DNA of 5,984 bases. It comes from Campylobacterales bacterium. Lineage in GTDB: Bacteria; Campylobacterota; Campylobacteria; Campylobacterales; Sulfurovaceae. Each line of letters starts with the position of its first letter. The first letter of the stretch is position 1. The notes below the pieces were generated by a model. It worked only from the letters and a program-made list of their open reading frames with translations. It made no database searches and was not told where the DNA came from. Made by a program: the position numbers and the translations under genes. Below are positions 1 to 5,888 of this stretch, piece after piece. Where the stretch lies: assembly GCA_014763905.1 (NCBI GenBank), contig JACXUN010000098.1, positions 1 through 5,984 on the forward strand, read 5' to 3'.

Positions 1-137
1 TTTTTGAATTAGCTTTAGCTAGTCCTGCAAAAATCTGCCTTACCTATGAAAAACCTCGTAAAACTGTGACTATAATACTCCGTCGAACTCAGGTTTTTAG
101 ACTTCTGTGGTTATAATGCTCCCTTGAACTCAGGTTT
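1..137 (+). repeat. Left-end copy of dispersed repeat: tail plus two tandem 41-bp units
   Basis: Positions 1-63 form an AT-rich tail containing GCAAAAAT and AAACCTCGTAAA. It is followed by two tandem units with cores at 64-96 and 105-137, offset by 41 bp. Both cores contain CTGTG at the start and GAACTCAGGTTT at the end and differ at about seven internal positions. The tail plus first unit matches the reverse complement of the last 99 bases of the window (5886-5984) with a few substitutions and short indels, so the window has terminal inverted repeats of about 95 bp. No convincing reading frame runs through it. It could be one end of a MITE-like element or a chromosomal dispersed repeat. The repeat itself is seen directly; its nature is unknown. 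Confidence 0.85.
71..117 (+). promoter_or_regulatory. Candidate -10 boxes inside the two tandem repeat units
   Basis: Both units carry a perfect TATAAT hexamer at the same internal position: 71-76 in the first and 112-117 in the second. Each is preceded by a TGTG. The second would start transcription near position 124, about 30 bases before the GTG of the protease-like gene, a normal leader length. No good -35 hexamer is visible at the usual distance, but sigma-70 promoters of Campylobacterota often lack one and use T-rich tracts instead. The GGTTTTT run at 92-98 would fit that. The role is inferred from sequence only. Confidence 0.4.
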
Positions 138-154
138 GTAGTAAGGAGTGAGGT

Positions 155-670
155 GTGTTTAGATATGTATTGATGGTTTTGATGCTTTCTACGGCAATGG
201 GGAATGCCGTAGAAATGAACAATACCAAGCCATCGGCAGTAAAAACTAAAATAGCAGAACGAATCGTTATCGGTCGGGTTGAGCGGATTAAAGTGATGGC
301 AGTCGATATCACAAAAAAAGCCCGTATCGATACCGGAGCCAAAACAACATCGATTGATGCACGGGAGATAGAGCCGTTTATACGTGACGGAAAAGATTGG
401 GTGCGTTTTAAATTTGATGATGAACCAATCGAAGCACCGGTGGCACGGACGGTTTTGATCAAACGTCACGGCGGGAAGTCGAGATCCCGATTTGTGGTTG
501 AGTTAGACCTTAAATTGGGACCGATTGTCCAAAAAGTGGAAGTGACTTTAGCCAATCGAGAGAAGTATGTTTATCCGATTTTGATTGGAAGAAATTTTCT
601 CAAAAACCAATTTGTCGTCGATGTGAGTCGGGTCTTTTTAGGTTGTTCCAGTCAAAAAGTGGCGTATTGA
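155..670 (+). CDS. Exported retropepsin-like aspartic protease family protein (putative ATP-dependent zinc protease, RimK-associated type)
   Basis: The 171-residue product matches the pattern of the Zn_protease/DUF785 family (PF05618), a retropepsin-like fold often annotated as a putative ATP-dependent zinc protease. Key signs are the single-domain aspartic-protease motif D59-T-G-A followed by KTTS, a central VRFKFDD strand region, and a C-terminal ILIGRNFL...FVVDVSR block typical of the family. Residues 1-19 form a hydrophobic signal peptide with a likely cleavage site near AMGNA, so the protein probably acts in the periplasm. Length is normal for the exported versions. The start is the GTG at 155, with AAGGAG at 143-148 six bases upstream; the ATG at 173 is in frame but lacks such a site and would shorten the signal peptide. 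It sits directly after two repeat units that may carry its promoter. The phosphatase fragment follows after 8 bp. Substrate and enzymatic activity are unknown, and the family name is historical rather than demonstrated here. Confidence 0.82.
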   Translation: MFRYVLMVLMLSTAMGNAVEMNNTKPSAVKTKIAERIVIGRVERIKVMAVDITKKARIDTGAKTTSIDAREIEPFIRDGKDWVRFKFDDEPIEAPVARTVLIKRHGGKSRSRFVVELDLKLGPIVQKVEVTLANREKYVYPILIGRNFLKNQFVVDVSRVFLGCSSQKVAY

Positions 671-678
671 CAGCAGTG

Positions 679-1269
679 ATGAAAGAACAACTCATTCAGA
701 TTATCAAAGCAGCGGGTGAAATCCTAAAAGAGGGATTTTACGGTGAGAAAGAGACCACATTTAAAGGCAAGAAGGATTTAGTAACGCAATATGATCTTGC
801 GGTTGAAATCTATCTCAAAGAGCAGTTTAGACAACACTTTAACCGTTTCACGATTATCGCTGAAGAGTCTGACAATCATAATGTCAAGTTTGGCGACTCG
901 ATTATCATTGATCCGATAGACGGGACGACCAATTTTGTTAATGGAATCGTGCATTGTGCCATATCGGTAGGTGTCTATAGATCGGGAGAGCCGTTTATCG
1001 GTGTGGTATACAATCCGATTTTGAATCAGCTTTACTATGCCGAAGTGGGACAGGGAGCTTATCTAAACGGTCAAAAGATCACGGTTAATGGGGATGAAGA
1101 GTTGATGACTGCTTTGATGACGACTGGCTTTCCCTATAGCAGTGCTACGGACAGTGATGATTTAGCCTTTGTGATCAAAACATTGGAGCGGATATTGCCT
1201 CAATGTCAAGATGTCAGACGTTTAGGCTTCTGTGACTATGATATCCCGTCGAACTCAGGTTATCAATAA
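679..1269 (+). pseudogene. suhB: Inositol monophosphatase family protein (SuhB-like), truncated at the C-terminus by a repeat
   Basis: This family consists of Mg2+/Li+-sensitive phosphatases acting on inositol-1-phosphate and related sugar phosphates. The N-terminal two thirds is well conserved: a KKDLVTQYD segment at residues 31-39, the metal-binding AEES (E62, E63), the signature DPIDGTTNF at 78-86 (D78, D81), and GVVYNPILN...AYLNG at 108-131. The match ends at DVRRLG (178-183). The next 13 codons are read through the dispersed repeat and stop at 1267-1269, overlapping the lnt tail. Family members are usually about 250-270 residues, so roughly 70 are missing, including the WDxAAG motif with the third metal-ligand aspartate. 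Activity is therefore unlikely. I start it at ATG 679 because the product then begins as relatives do; TTG 643 is in frame but would overlap the previous gene. Which member of the family it derives from is uncertain. Confidence 0.85.
1221..1262 (+). repeat. Internal single unit of the dispersed repeat, at the suhB-lnt junction
   Basis: The core at 1230-1262 is identical over 33 bases to the reverse complement of 5886-5918. It differs at a handful of positions from the two units at 64-96 and 105-137. The bases just before it (TTTAGGCTTCTGTG, 1221-1234) also match the linker before the second left unit (TTTAGACTTCTGTG) at 13 of 14 positions, so the full 41-bp unit is present. The 63-bp tail seen at the window ends is absent here. 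The left edge coincides with the last conserved codons of the phosphatase, and the right edge touches the stop codon of lnt. Confidence 0.88.
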
Positions 1270-2546
1270 TGAATTTCCCCATTATGCACCATATAAGAGG
1301 GTGACATATTGGCAGAGTGGTAAATGGTCGTACCGTATTTTTTACTGTAGTATTGCAGTAAGAGTTTCTGCAATGTCGGTTCGATGGAGGGAACCACCCA
1401 GCCGTTATTGGAGATGAGGATCATCTCTTGGGGGTCACCTTGGTATAGTTTTTCGGAGGTTGCCTCGAAACAGATCGCATTGCGGTAGGTAATACCGTCA
1501 ATGGTGTAGTCGGTGACATCAGCCGAAGCAACATAGTCAGGGGCTCCGTCGAAAAAGATATCGTTGATGATCTTGCCCATCCATTTCGGCAGCGGATTAT
1601 ACTCTCCAAATGGTACCAGCACCGCTTTATTGGCAACTTGAAACTCTCCCCCTTTGAAGATGTAGGTGGAGTTTCTCGGAATACCGCTAGGATCGGCATA
1701 AAGTCCGCCGGCGATGATGGTAATATCGTTGGAGTAGCCTTGAAGAATGGTCATCAGATCGGGTCTTAGATTGATGAAGAGTGCAAAAACCGACTCAGGA
1801 AAAATAATTAATCGTTTTTTTTCAGCAATGGCACGGTTGATTTGATGAAAAATATTGTCGATATGCTGCGGCTGCAATTCCGGTTTCCATTTATCGATGA
1901 CATTGGTCATGGTATTGGTGATGACGATATGGTGATTTGGAAGCGGTTTGGGATGGAGTTGAGCCTGAAAGGGATAGGCAAATACCGCTAGCAAGAGCAG
2001 CCAAGCGTTTCGTCGGTAGAGACTCAATACCATTGCAGAGAGTATGATGGCAAACTGCCATTTTTTAATCCCCAGATAGCTGTTAACAAAGACCAACTCC
2101 GGCTTAAACCAGTCGAAACTGAGCGGATGGATATAGGAGAGTATCAGTAATCCGGCAGCTTTGATAGCGAAGTCAATTAGTTCGTTATTCCATTTATTTG
2201 CAAGTCTTTCGGCTATTTTGGCAATAATTAAAAAGAGTATCCCGTAAACGATCCCCACGACGATAAAAATAATCGGAACCGCCCATGCCAAACTGTAGTT
2301 GGCGAAGCTCATTCCCAGCCACCAGAACCATGTCATCCCGATACCAAAACCGGTCCAAAACCATACTTTATGATTGGTTTGAAGCAGCCAATAAAACATC
2401 CAAAAACCTAGAATCGTATTGATCAACGGGTTAACAAAACCCACCCAATCTAGGTACATTGCCCCAGCACTCAAAAAGGCGATAACAAAGCCTGTTGTTA
2501 TATTCTTAATGGTAAAATAATCGCCGATTTTTAAATATAAACTCAA
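1263..2546 (-). CDS. lnt: Apolipoprotein N-acyltransferase
   Basis: Lnt carries out the last step of bacterial lipoprotein maturation: it transfers an acyl chain from a phospholipid to the alpha-amino group of the diacylglyceryl-cysteine, on the periplasmic face of the inner membrane. The 427-residue product has an N-terminal membrane domain of several helices (about residues 18-200), rich in Trp/Phe as in the family. A carbon-nitrogen hydrolase domain follows. The Glu-Lys-Cys triad is visible: E251 in IFPES, K307 in ANKAVLVPFGEYNPLP, and C359 in NAICFE, followed by LISNNGW. It ends soon after YHSANMSPSY without the final C-terminal helix of enterobacterial Lnt; my recollection is that Campylobacterota enzymes are similarly short. 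The start is TTG at 2546-2544 with AAGGA at 2557-2553. The gene is divergent from yajC by 11 bp. Its TGA is followed at once by a repeat unit, so loss of a few terminal residues cannot be excluded. Confidence 0.93.
   Translation of the reverse strand: MSLYLKIGDYFTIKNITTGFVIAFLSAGAMYLDWVGFVNPLINTILGFWMFYWLLQTNHKVWFWTGFGIGMTWFWWLGMSFANYSLAWAVPIIFIVVGIVYGILFLIIAKIAERLANKWNNELIDFAIKAAGLLILSYIHPLSFDWFKPELVFVNSYLGIKKWQFAIILSAMVLSLYRRNAWLLLLAVFAYPFQAQLHPKPLPNHHIVITNTMTNVIDKWKPELQPQHIDNIFHQINRAIAEKKRLIIFPESVFALFINLRPDLMTILQGYSNDITIIAGGLYADPSGIPRNSTYIFKGGEFQVANKAVLVPFGEYNPLPKWMGKIINDIFFDGAPDYVASADVTDYTIDGITYRNAICFEATSEKLYQGDPQEMILISNNGWVVPSIEPTLQKLLLQYYSKKYGTTIYHSANMSPSYMVHNGEIHY
2495..2518 (+). promoter_or_regulatory. 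Weak candidate promoter for yajC-secD-secF inside the 5' part of lnt
   Basis: Because the yajC and lnt start codons are 11 bp apart, the yajC promoter must lie inside the lnt coding sequence unless transcription comes from further away. The best-looking stretch is the AT-rich segment with TTGTTA (2495-2500) and TAAAAT (2513-2518). It would give a leader of about 30 bases. The spacing between the two hexamers is only 12 bases, so the first one may be irrelevant. The call is based on base composition and position and is weak. Confidence 0.22.
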
Positions 2547-2557
2547 AGGATTTCCTT
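2546..2557. promoter_or_regulatory. Palindromic two-way Shine-Dalgarno site between lnt and yajC
   Basis: The sequence AAGGATTTCCTT is a perfect 5-bp inverted repeat around a TT centre. Read on the plus strand, AAGGA (2546-2550) lies 7 bases before the yajC ATG (2558). Read on the minus strand, AAGGA (2557-2553) lies 6 bases before the lnt TTG (2546). Each ribosome site touches or adjoins the start codon of the other gene. The mRNA leaders of the two genes must therefore be antisense to each other if each starts upstream of its own site. Confidence 0.75.
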
Positions 2558-2818
2558 ATGGAAGCAGTAGGATCATTATTACCGCTAATTTTTATGTTTG
2601 CTATCTTTTACTTCTTGATTATTAGACCGCAACAGAAGCAACAAAAAGAACACGCCGCGATGCTTGAATCCCTTCAGAAAGGTGACAAAATCATTACATC
2701 AGGTGGTCTTCACGCTGAAATTGTTAAAACTGAAGAGGATTTTATCAAAATTAAACTGAACGATACATCAATCGTTAAGCTTGACCGAGCTTTTATAGTT
2801 AAAAAGATTGAAGCTTAA
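2558..2818 (+). CDS. yajC: Preprotein translocase subunit YajC
   Basis: YajC is the small membrane partner of SecD-SecF and associates with the SecYEG translocon; it is generally dispensable. The 86-residue product has one N-terminal membrane helix (about residues 5-22), followed directly by the family hallmark LIIRPQQKQQKEH. Next come the compact cytosolic segment LESLQKGDKIITSGGLHAEI and a basic tail, a typical length and layout. The ATG at 2558 has AAAGGA at 2545-2550 and needs no alternative. It is the first gene of the operon: secD begins only 3 bases after its TAA, which implies co-transcription and probably coupled translation. Confidence 0.96.
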   Translation: MEAVGSLLPLIFMFAIFYFLIIRPQQKQQKEHAAMLESLQKGDKIITSGGLHAEIVKTEEDFIKIKLNDTSIVKLDRAFIVKKIEA

Positions 2819-2821
2819 CCC

Positions 2822-4405
2822 ATGGGCAAATTAAATTACCGCATTGTTATTTTCTTCTTTGCATTTCTCTTTGGGGTGATCTTCTCAATCCCTACATTGA
2901 CGCAGAGCGATGAAGGGAAAAAGATTACATTGGGACTTGACCTCCAAGGAGGATTGCATATGCTCCTGAGTGTCAAGAGTGAAGTGGCTGTTGAATCCAA
3001 ACTCAAATCGATTGGAACCAGTATTAAATACAACCTCGAAGAGGAGGAGGTCATTTTTGATGATCTTCGAATCGGTCAGGGGATGGTACGTTTTGAGATT
3101 TTGGATAAAGATGATCTACCAAAAGTCAGCAAACTGCTTGCCGAAGAGTTCACAGGGGTTCAGGCGAATCAAAATGGATTGGTTTTTGAGCTGCTTTTAA
3201 CTTCAGAAGAGATTAAGCAGACCCAAGAGCAAGCGATTAACCAAGCGGTTGAGACGATACGAAATCGTCTGAATCAGTTTGGTCTAGCTGAACCGACGGT
3301 AGCCAGACAAGGAATCGATAAGATATTGGTTGAGGTTCCGGGTATCAAAACACAAGCAGATGAGCAGCGTATCCGTGAGCTGATCGCCAAAGCCGCTCAC
3401 CTTCAGATGATGGCAGTCGATGAAGATAGAGCTGCCCGTGTCGATATTATGAGTGAAGAGGAGGCAGAGTCTTACGGTGATGTGATTCTTTCGGATATCA
3501 ATCATGAGCAGACGAAATATCTACTTTACTCGATTCCGATTCTCGATGGATCGATGTTGGTCGATGCCAAGGTAGGATATGACCAGCAAAATAATCAGCC
3601 GCTCATTAACTTCAAACTCAATGGACAGGGAGCCAAAATATTTGGTGACTTTTCCGGTAAAAGTGTCGGAAAGCGTATGGCAGTCGTCCTCGATGGTAAA
3701 GTCTATTCCGCTCCGGTAATTCGAGAAAGAATCGGCGGTGGATCGGGACAGATTTCCGGAAACTTTACGCCGCAAGAGGCACATGATATTGCTATCGCGT
3801 TACGTTCGGGTGCCTTACTCGCTCCGGTTCAAGTCGAAGAGAAGCGAAGCGTGGGACCAAGTCTTGGAGCCGACAGTATTAAAGCCAGTTCGATTGCGTT
3901 GGCAGTCGGTTTTATTACCGTTGTAATCTTTATGCTCTTCTACTATAGTATGGCAGGGTTAATTGCCAATGTGGCACTGGTCGTGAACCTCTTCCTGGTC
4001 TTGGCGGTGATGTCGCTTTTTGAAGCGACGTTGACACTGCCGGGGATGGCAGGTATCGTCTTGACGGTCGGTATGGCAGTTGATGCCAACGTCATTATTA
4101 GTGAACGGATACGAGAGTTGCTACATGAAGGCAGTTCTATCACTAAGGCAATTGAACAGGGTTATAATAATGCTTTTACGGCAATTTGGGATGCAAACAT
4201 TACGACGCTGATTGCTGCGGTGGTACTCTTCGCATATGGTACGGGACCGATTAAAGGGTTCTCTCTTACGATTAGTATCGGTATCTTGGCTTCGATGTTG
4301 ACGGCTATCTTAGGGACACACGGTATCTATCAGTGGTTATTGCCGAAAATCAATAAGAAACGATTGAACTTTTGGTTTGGAATCAAAACAGTGGAGGCGA
4401 AATAA
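2822..4405 (+). CDS. secD: Protein translocase subunit SecD
   Basis: SecD, with SecF, forms an RND-related membrane complex that uses the proton-motive force to complete export of preproteins from the periplasmic side of SecYEG. The 527-residue protein has a first membrane helix (about residues 7-25) and the LGLDLQGGLHMLL motif (about 38-50). The large periplasmic region includes VETIRNRLNQFGLAEPTVARQG and the NGQGAKIFGDFSG and LRSGALLAPV segments. A C-terminal five-helix domain starts near residue 358. Conserved acidic helix residues are visible: D421 in VGMAVDANVIISERIRE and D457 in IWDANITTLIA. It is shorter than the 615-residue E. coli protein, the difference lying in the periplasmic part. 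The start is ATG 2822, with no strong Shine-Dalgarno sequence, consistent with translational coupling to yajC. Its TAA overlaps the secF ATG by one base. Confidence 0.97.
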   Translation: MGKLNYRIVIFFFAFLFGVIFSIPTLTQSDEGKKITLGLDLQGGLHMLLSVKSEVAVESKLKSIGTSIKYNLEEEEVIFDDLRIGQGMVRFEILDKDDLPKVSKLLAEEFTGVQANQNGLVFELLLTSEEIKQTQEQAINQAVETIRNRLNQFGLAEPTVARQGIDKILVEVPGIKTQADEQRIRELIAKAAHLQMMAVDEDRAARVDIMSEEEAESYGDVILSDINHEQTKYLLYSIPILDGSMLVDAKVGYDQQNNQPLINFKLNGQGAKIFGDFSGKSVGKRMAVVLDGKVYSAPVIRERIGGGSGQISGNFTPQEAHDIAIALRSGALLAPVQVEEKRSVGPSLGADSIKASSIALAVGFITVVIFMLFYYSMAGLIANVALVVNLFLVLAVMSLFEATLTLPGMAGIVLTVGMAVDANVIISERIRELLHEGSSITKAIEQGYNNAFTAIWDANITTLIAAVVLFAYGTGPIKGFSLTISIGILASMLTAILGTHGIYQWLLPKINKKRLNFWFGIKTVEAK

Positions 4406-5379
4406 TGGAAGTCTTTAAGCATGATCAATCGGTTGTAGGATTTATGCGGAAAGCCAAAGGTTTTGGTCTTCTCTCATTGGCACTGGTTATTACCTCTATT
4501 ATACTGATAGCAATCAAAGGGTTGAATTACGGTATCGATTTTTCGGGTGGTACGGTTATCCAAGTCAAATATGAGGGCAATGCCCCCATCCGACAAGTTC
4601 GAGAAATTCTCAGTGGAGAAAAAGCCTTCAGTGGTGCCAATGTAACCTTCTTTGGAAGTGATGAAGAGATCGTTATCCGAACTAAAGGAAGTTCCAATGA
4701 AGTAGGAAATGATATCGGTGATGAGATGAATAGGGTTCTTCAGCCAACGGGTACCTTTGAGATCAGACGGGTCGATATGGTTGGACCGGCAGTAGGGGAT
4801 GAACTCCGTACTCAAGGAATCATGGCGATAACATTAGCGATTATCGGTATCTTGATCTATATCTCTTTTAGATTTGAGTGGCGTTTTGCTTTGGCATCGG
4901 TGGTGGCGTTGGTACACGATATAACCATCTCGGTAGGAGCATTGGCTCTTTTCCAAATTGATGTTAACCTTCCGATTTTGGCAGCGATTCTGACCATCTT
5001 AGGATACTCACTGAATGATACCGTGATTGTTTTTGACCGGATTCGTGAGGGAATTCGTGTTATTAAATCACCGGAGATTGGTGATGTAATCGATGAGTCG
5101 GTGACGCGAACTTTATCAAGAACAACGCTTACGTCGCTTACAACTCTCTTTGTGGTTTTGACACTTTATCTTTTTGGCGGTGAGATTATCAGCGGATTCT
5201 CATTTACCCTATTGGTTGGTATTGTAGTCGGTACCTACTCCTCTATCTTTATCGCTTCACCGCTTTTGATGTGGTTGAACTTTTCGGTTGCGGATTTTAG
5301 AGACAAAGAGGCAGCACAGCTCAAACGGGAAAAAGAGAAAGAGCGAATGCGTGCGATGTTTGAGCAGGGAACGGTTTAA
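4405..5379 (+). CDS. secF: Protein translocase subunit SecF
   Basis: SecF is the partner of SecD in the proton-driven Sec accessory complex. The 324-residue product has helix 1 at about residues 20-38 and the motif NYGIDFSGGT, followed by a small periplasmic domain. VDMVGPAVGDEL precedes the five-helix C-terminal part. That part contains LGYSLNDTVIVFDRIREG (D205 in the helix), TRTLSRTTLTSLTTLFVV and VGTYSSIFIASPLL. The last 30 residues are a charged cytosolic tail (KREKEKERMR). I choose ATG 4405, which overlaps the secD stop as TAATG and has GGAGG at 4393-4397 seven bases upstream; a TTG 33 bases earlier is in frame but has no merit. Length is normal. The one-base overlap with secD indicates coupled synthesis of the two partners. 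Confidence 0.97.
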   Translation: MEVFKHDQSVVGFMRKAKGFGLLSLALVITSIILIAIKGLNYGIDFSGGTVIQVKYEGNAPIRQVREILSGEKAFSGANVTFFGSDEEIVIRTKGSSNEVGNDIGDEMNRVLQPTGTFEIRRVDMVGPAVGDELRTQGIMAITLAIIGILIYISFRFEWRFALASVVALVHDITISVGALALFQIDVNLPILAAILTILGYSLNDTVIVFDRIREGIRVIKSPEIGDVIDESVTRTLSRTTLTSLTTLFVVLTLYLFGGEIISGFSFTLLVGIVVGTYSSIFIASPLLMWLNFSVADFRDKEAAQLKREKEKERMRAMFEQGTV

Positions 5380-5419
5380 GAAACTTGAATTTATTCTAGT
5401 CTTATAAGAGCTTGTTTTT

Positions 5420-5473
5420 TAGGAAACGGAGGCTTCAGCCCCAAAAAATCGTAGCTAAAGCTTTTGGTTCCTA
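5420..5473. repeat. Long imperfect stem-loop between secF and the DUF6394-type gene
   Basis: The arms 5420-5439 and 5454-5473 pair at 18 of 20 positions, three of them G-U when read as plus-strand RNA. The mismatches are at 5426/5467 and 5436/5457, and the loop is 14 bases. No U-tract follows the stem on either strand, so it is not a standard intrinsic terminator. It resembles palindromic intergenic repeats (REP or MITE type) or a structured leader of the downstream gene. It may attenuate read-through from secF or protect mRNA ends; that is inference. Confidence 0.6.
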
Positions 5474-5484
5474 CTCTTAATTCA

Positions 5485-5516
5485 TTGGAATTGGGATATA
5501 TGGCTCCCGTTTCCAT
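5485..5516. repeat. Second hairpin in the leader of the DUF6394-type gene
   Basis: Arms 5485-5496 and 5505-5516 pair at 11 of 12 positions (one G-U) around an 8-base loop, with the GGGA/TCCC pairs closing the top. The stem ends about 12 bases before the Shine-Dalgarno sequence at 5531. Its 3' arm contains CCGTTTCC (5507-5514), which is also perfectly complementary to GGAAACGG (5422-5429) in the first stem-loop, so the two hairpins could exchange partners. Confidence 0.5.
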
Positions 5517-5543
5517 TTCTATTCTTTATAAGGAGCTTACCGA

Positions 5544-5888
5544 ATGAATTGGGGTAAGGTTATCTATATCTTCTTTACACTCATGAGTTTGACCACGAGT
5601 GTTTCCTACCTCTTTGAACATAATGTTGTGACACTGTTTGCAGCGGGGAGTATTAACTTGGTATCAACGATATTGAAACTGGGTGTACGAAATCTTCTCT
5701 CGGCAGAACTGTTAGCCGGCTCATTGGTTGCCGATCTGCATCTGTTGCCGGCTTTTTTAATGGCCTATTTAGGAGATACAGAACAGTCTAATCTGATTGT
5801 TGGGTTGGTAAGCGGTGCGATTATCGCCAATGTCTATACTTTGGTGATTTCGATTGTAGAGAGTGCCAAAACAAAAGAGGACTTTTAA
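5544..5888 (+). CDS. Small integral membrane protein, DUF6394-type, conserved next to secF in Campylobacterota
   Basis: The 114-residue product is almost entirely hydrophobic. Four helices are likely, at about residues 5-23, 28-46, 55-76 and 82-105, with a short charged C-terminus (KTKEDF). It resembles the conserved hypothetical membrane protein that follows secF in many Campylobacterota genomes (the Campylobacter Cj1091c position, DUF6394). I assign it from sequence style and location, not a search. No catalytic motif is visible. The ATG at 5544 has ATAAGGAG at 5528-5535, a strong Shine-Dalgarno sequence 8 bases upstream. It is separated from secF by a 164-bp structured gap, so it may be read separately or under attenuation. 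In relatives leuS commonly follows; here the TAA stop is itself the first three bases of the inverted repeat unit. Function is unknown; association with the Sec accessory complex is only a neighbourhood inference. Confidence 0.75.
   Translation: MNWGKVIYIFFTLMSLTTSVSYLFEHNVVTLFAAGSINLVSTILKLGVRNLLSAELLAGSLVADLHLLPAFLMAYLGDTEQSNLIVGLVSGAIIANVYTLVISIVESAKTKEDF

Noticed and set aside
1..63. Partial gene running off the left end (and its counterpart at the right end)
   Set aside because: Frames through the two matching tails contain stops at different places and differ by short indels, so shared coding is not supported.
64..137. Two spaced repeats suggestive of a CRISPR array
   Set aside because: The 33-bp cores are separated by only 8 bp, there are just two units in tandem, and the linker sequence itself recurs before the unit at 1230; no cas genes are present.
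89..469. Long minus-strand reading frames opposite the protease-like gene
   Set aside because: They overlap a well-supported plus-strand gene with a signal peptide and family motifs; their translations are rich in Cys, His and Ser-Arg runs typical of shadow frames.
1232..1699. Small reading frames around the suhB-lnt border on both strands
   Set aside because: They lie in other frames over the repeat or the lnt hydrolase domain, with no plausible ribosome site or recognisable protein pattern.
5383..5400. Intrinsic terminator just after secF
   Set aside because: A 7-bp hairpin with one mismatch and a 4-base loop can be drawn, but it is AT-rich, weak and lacks a following T-run.
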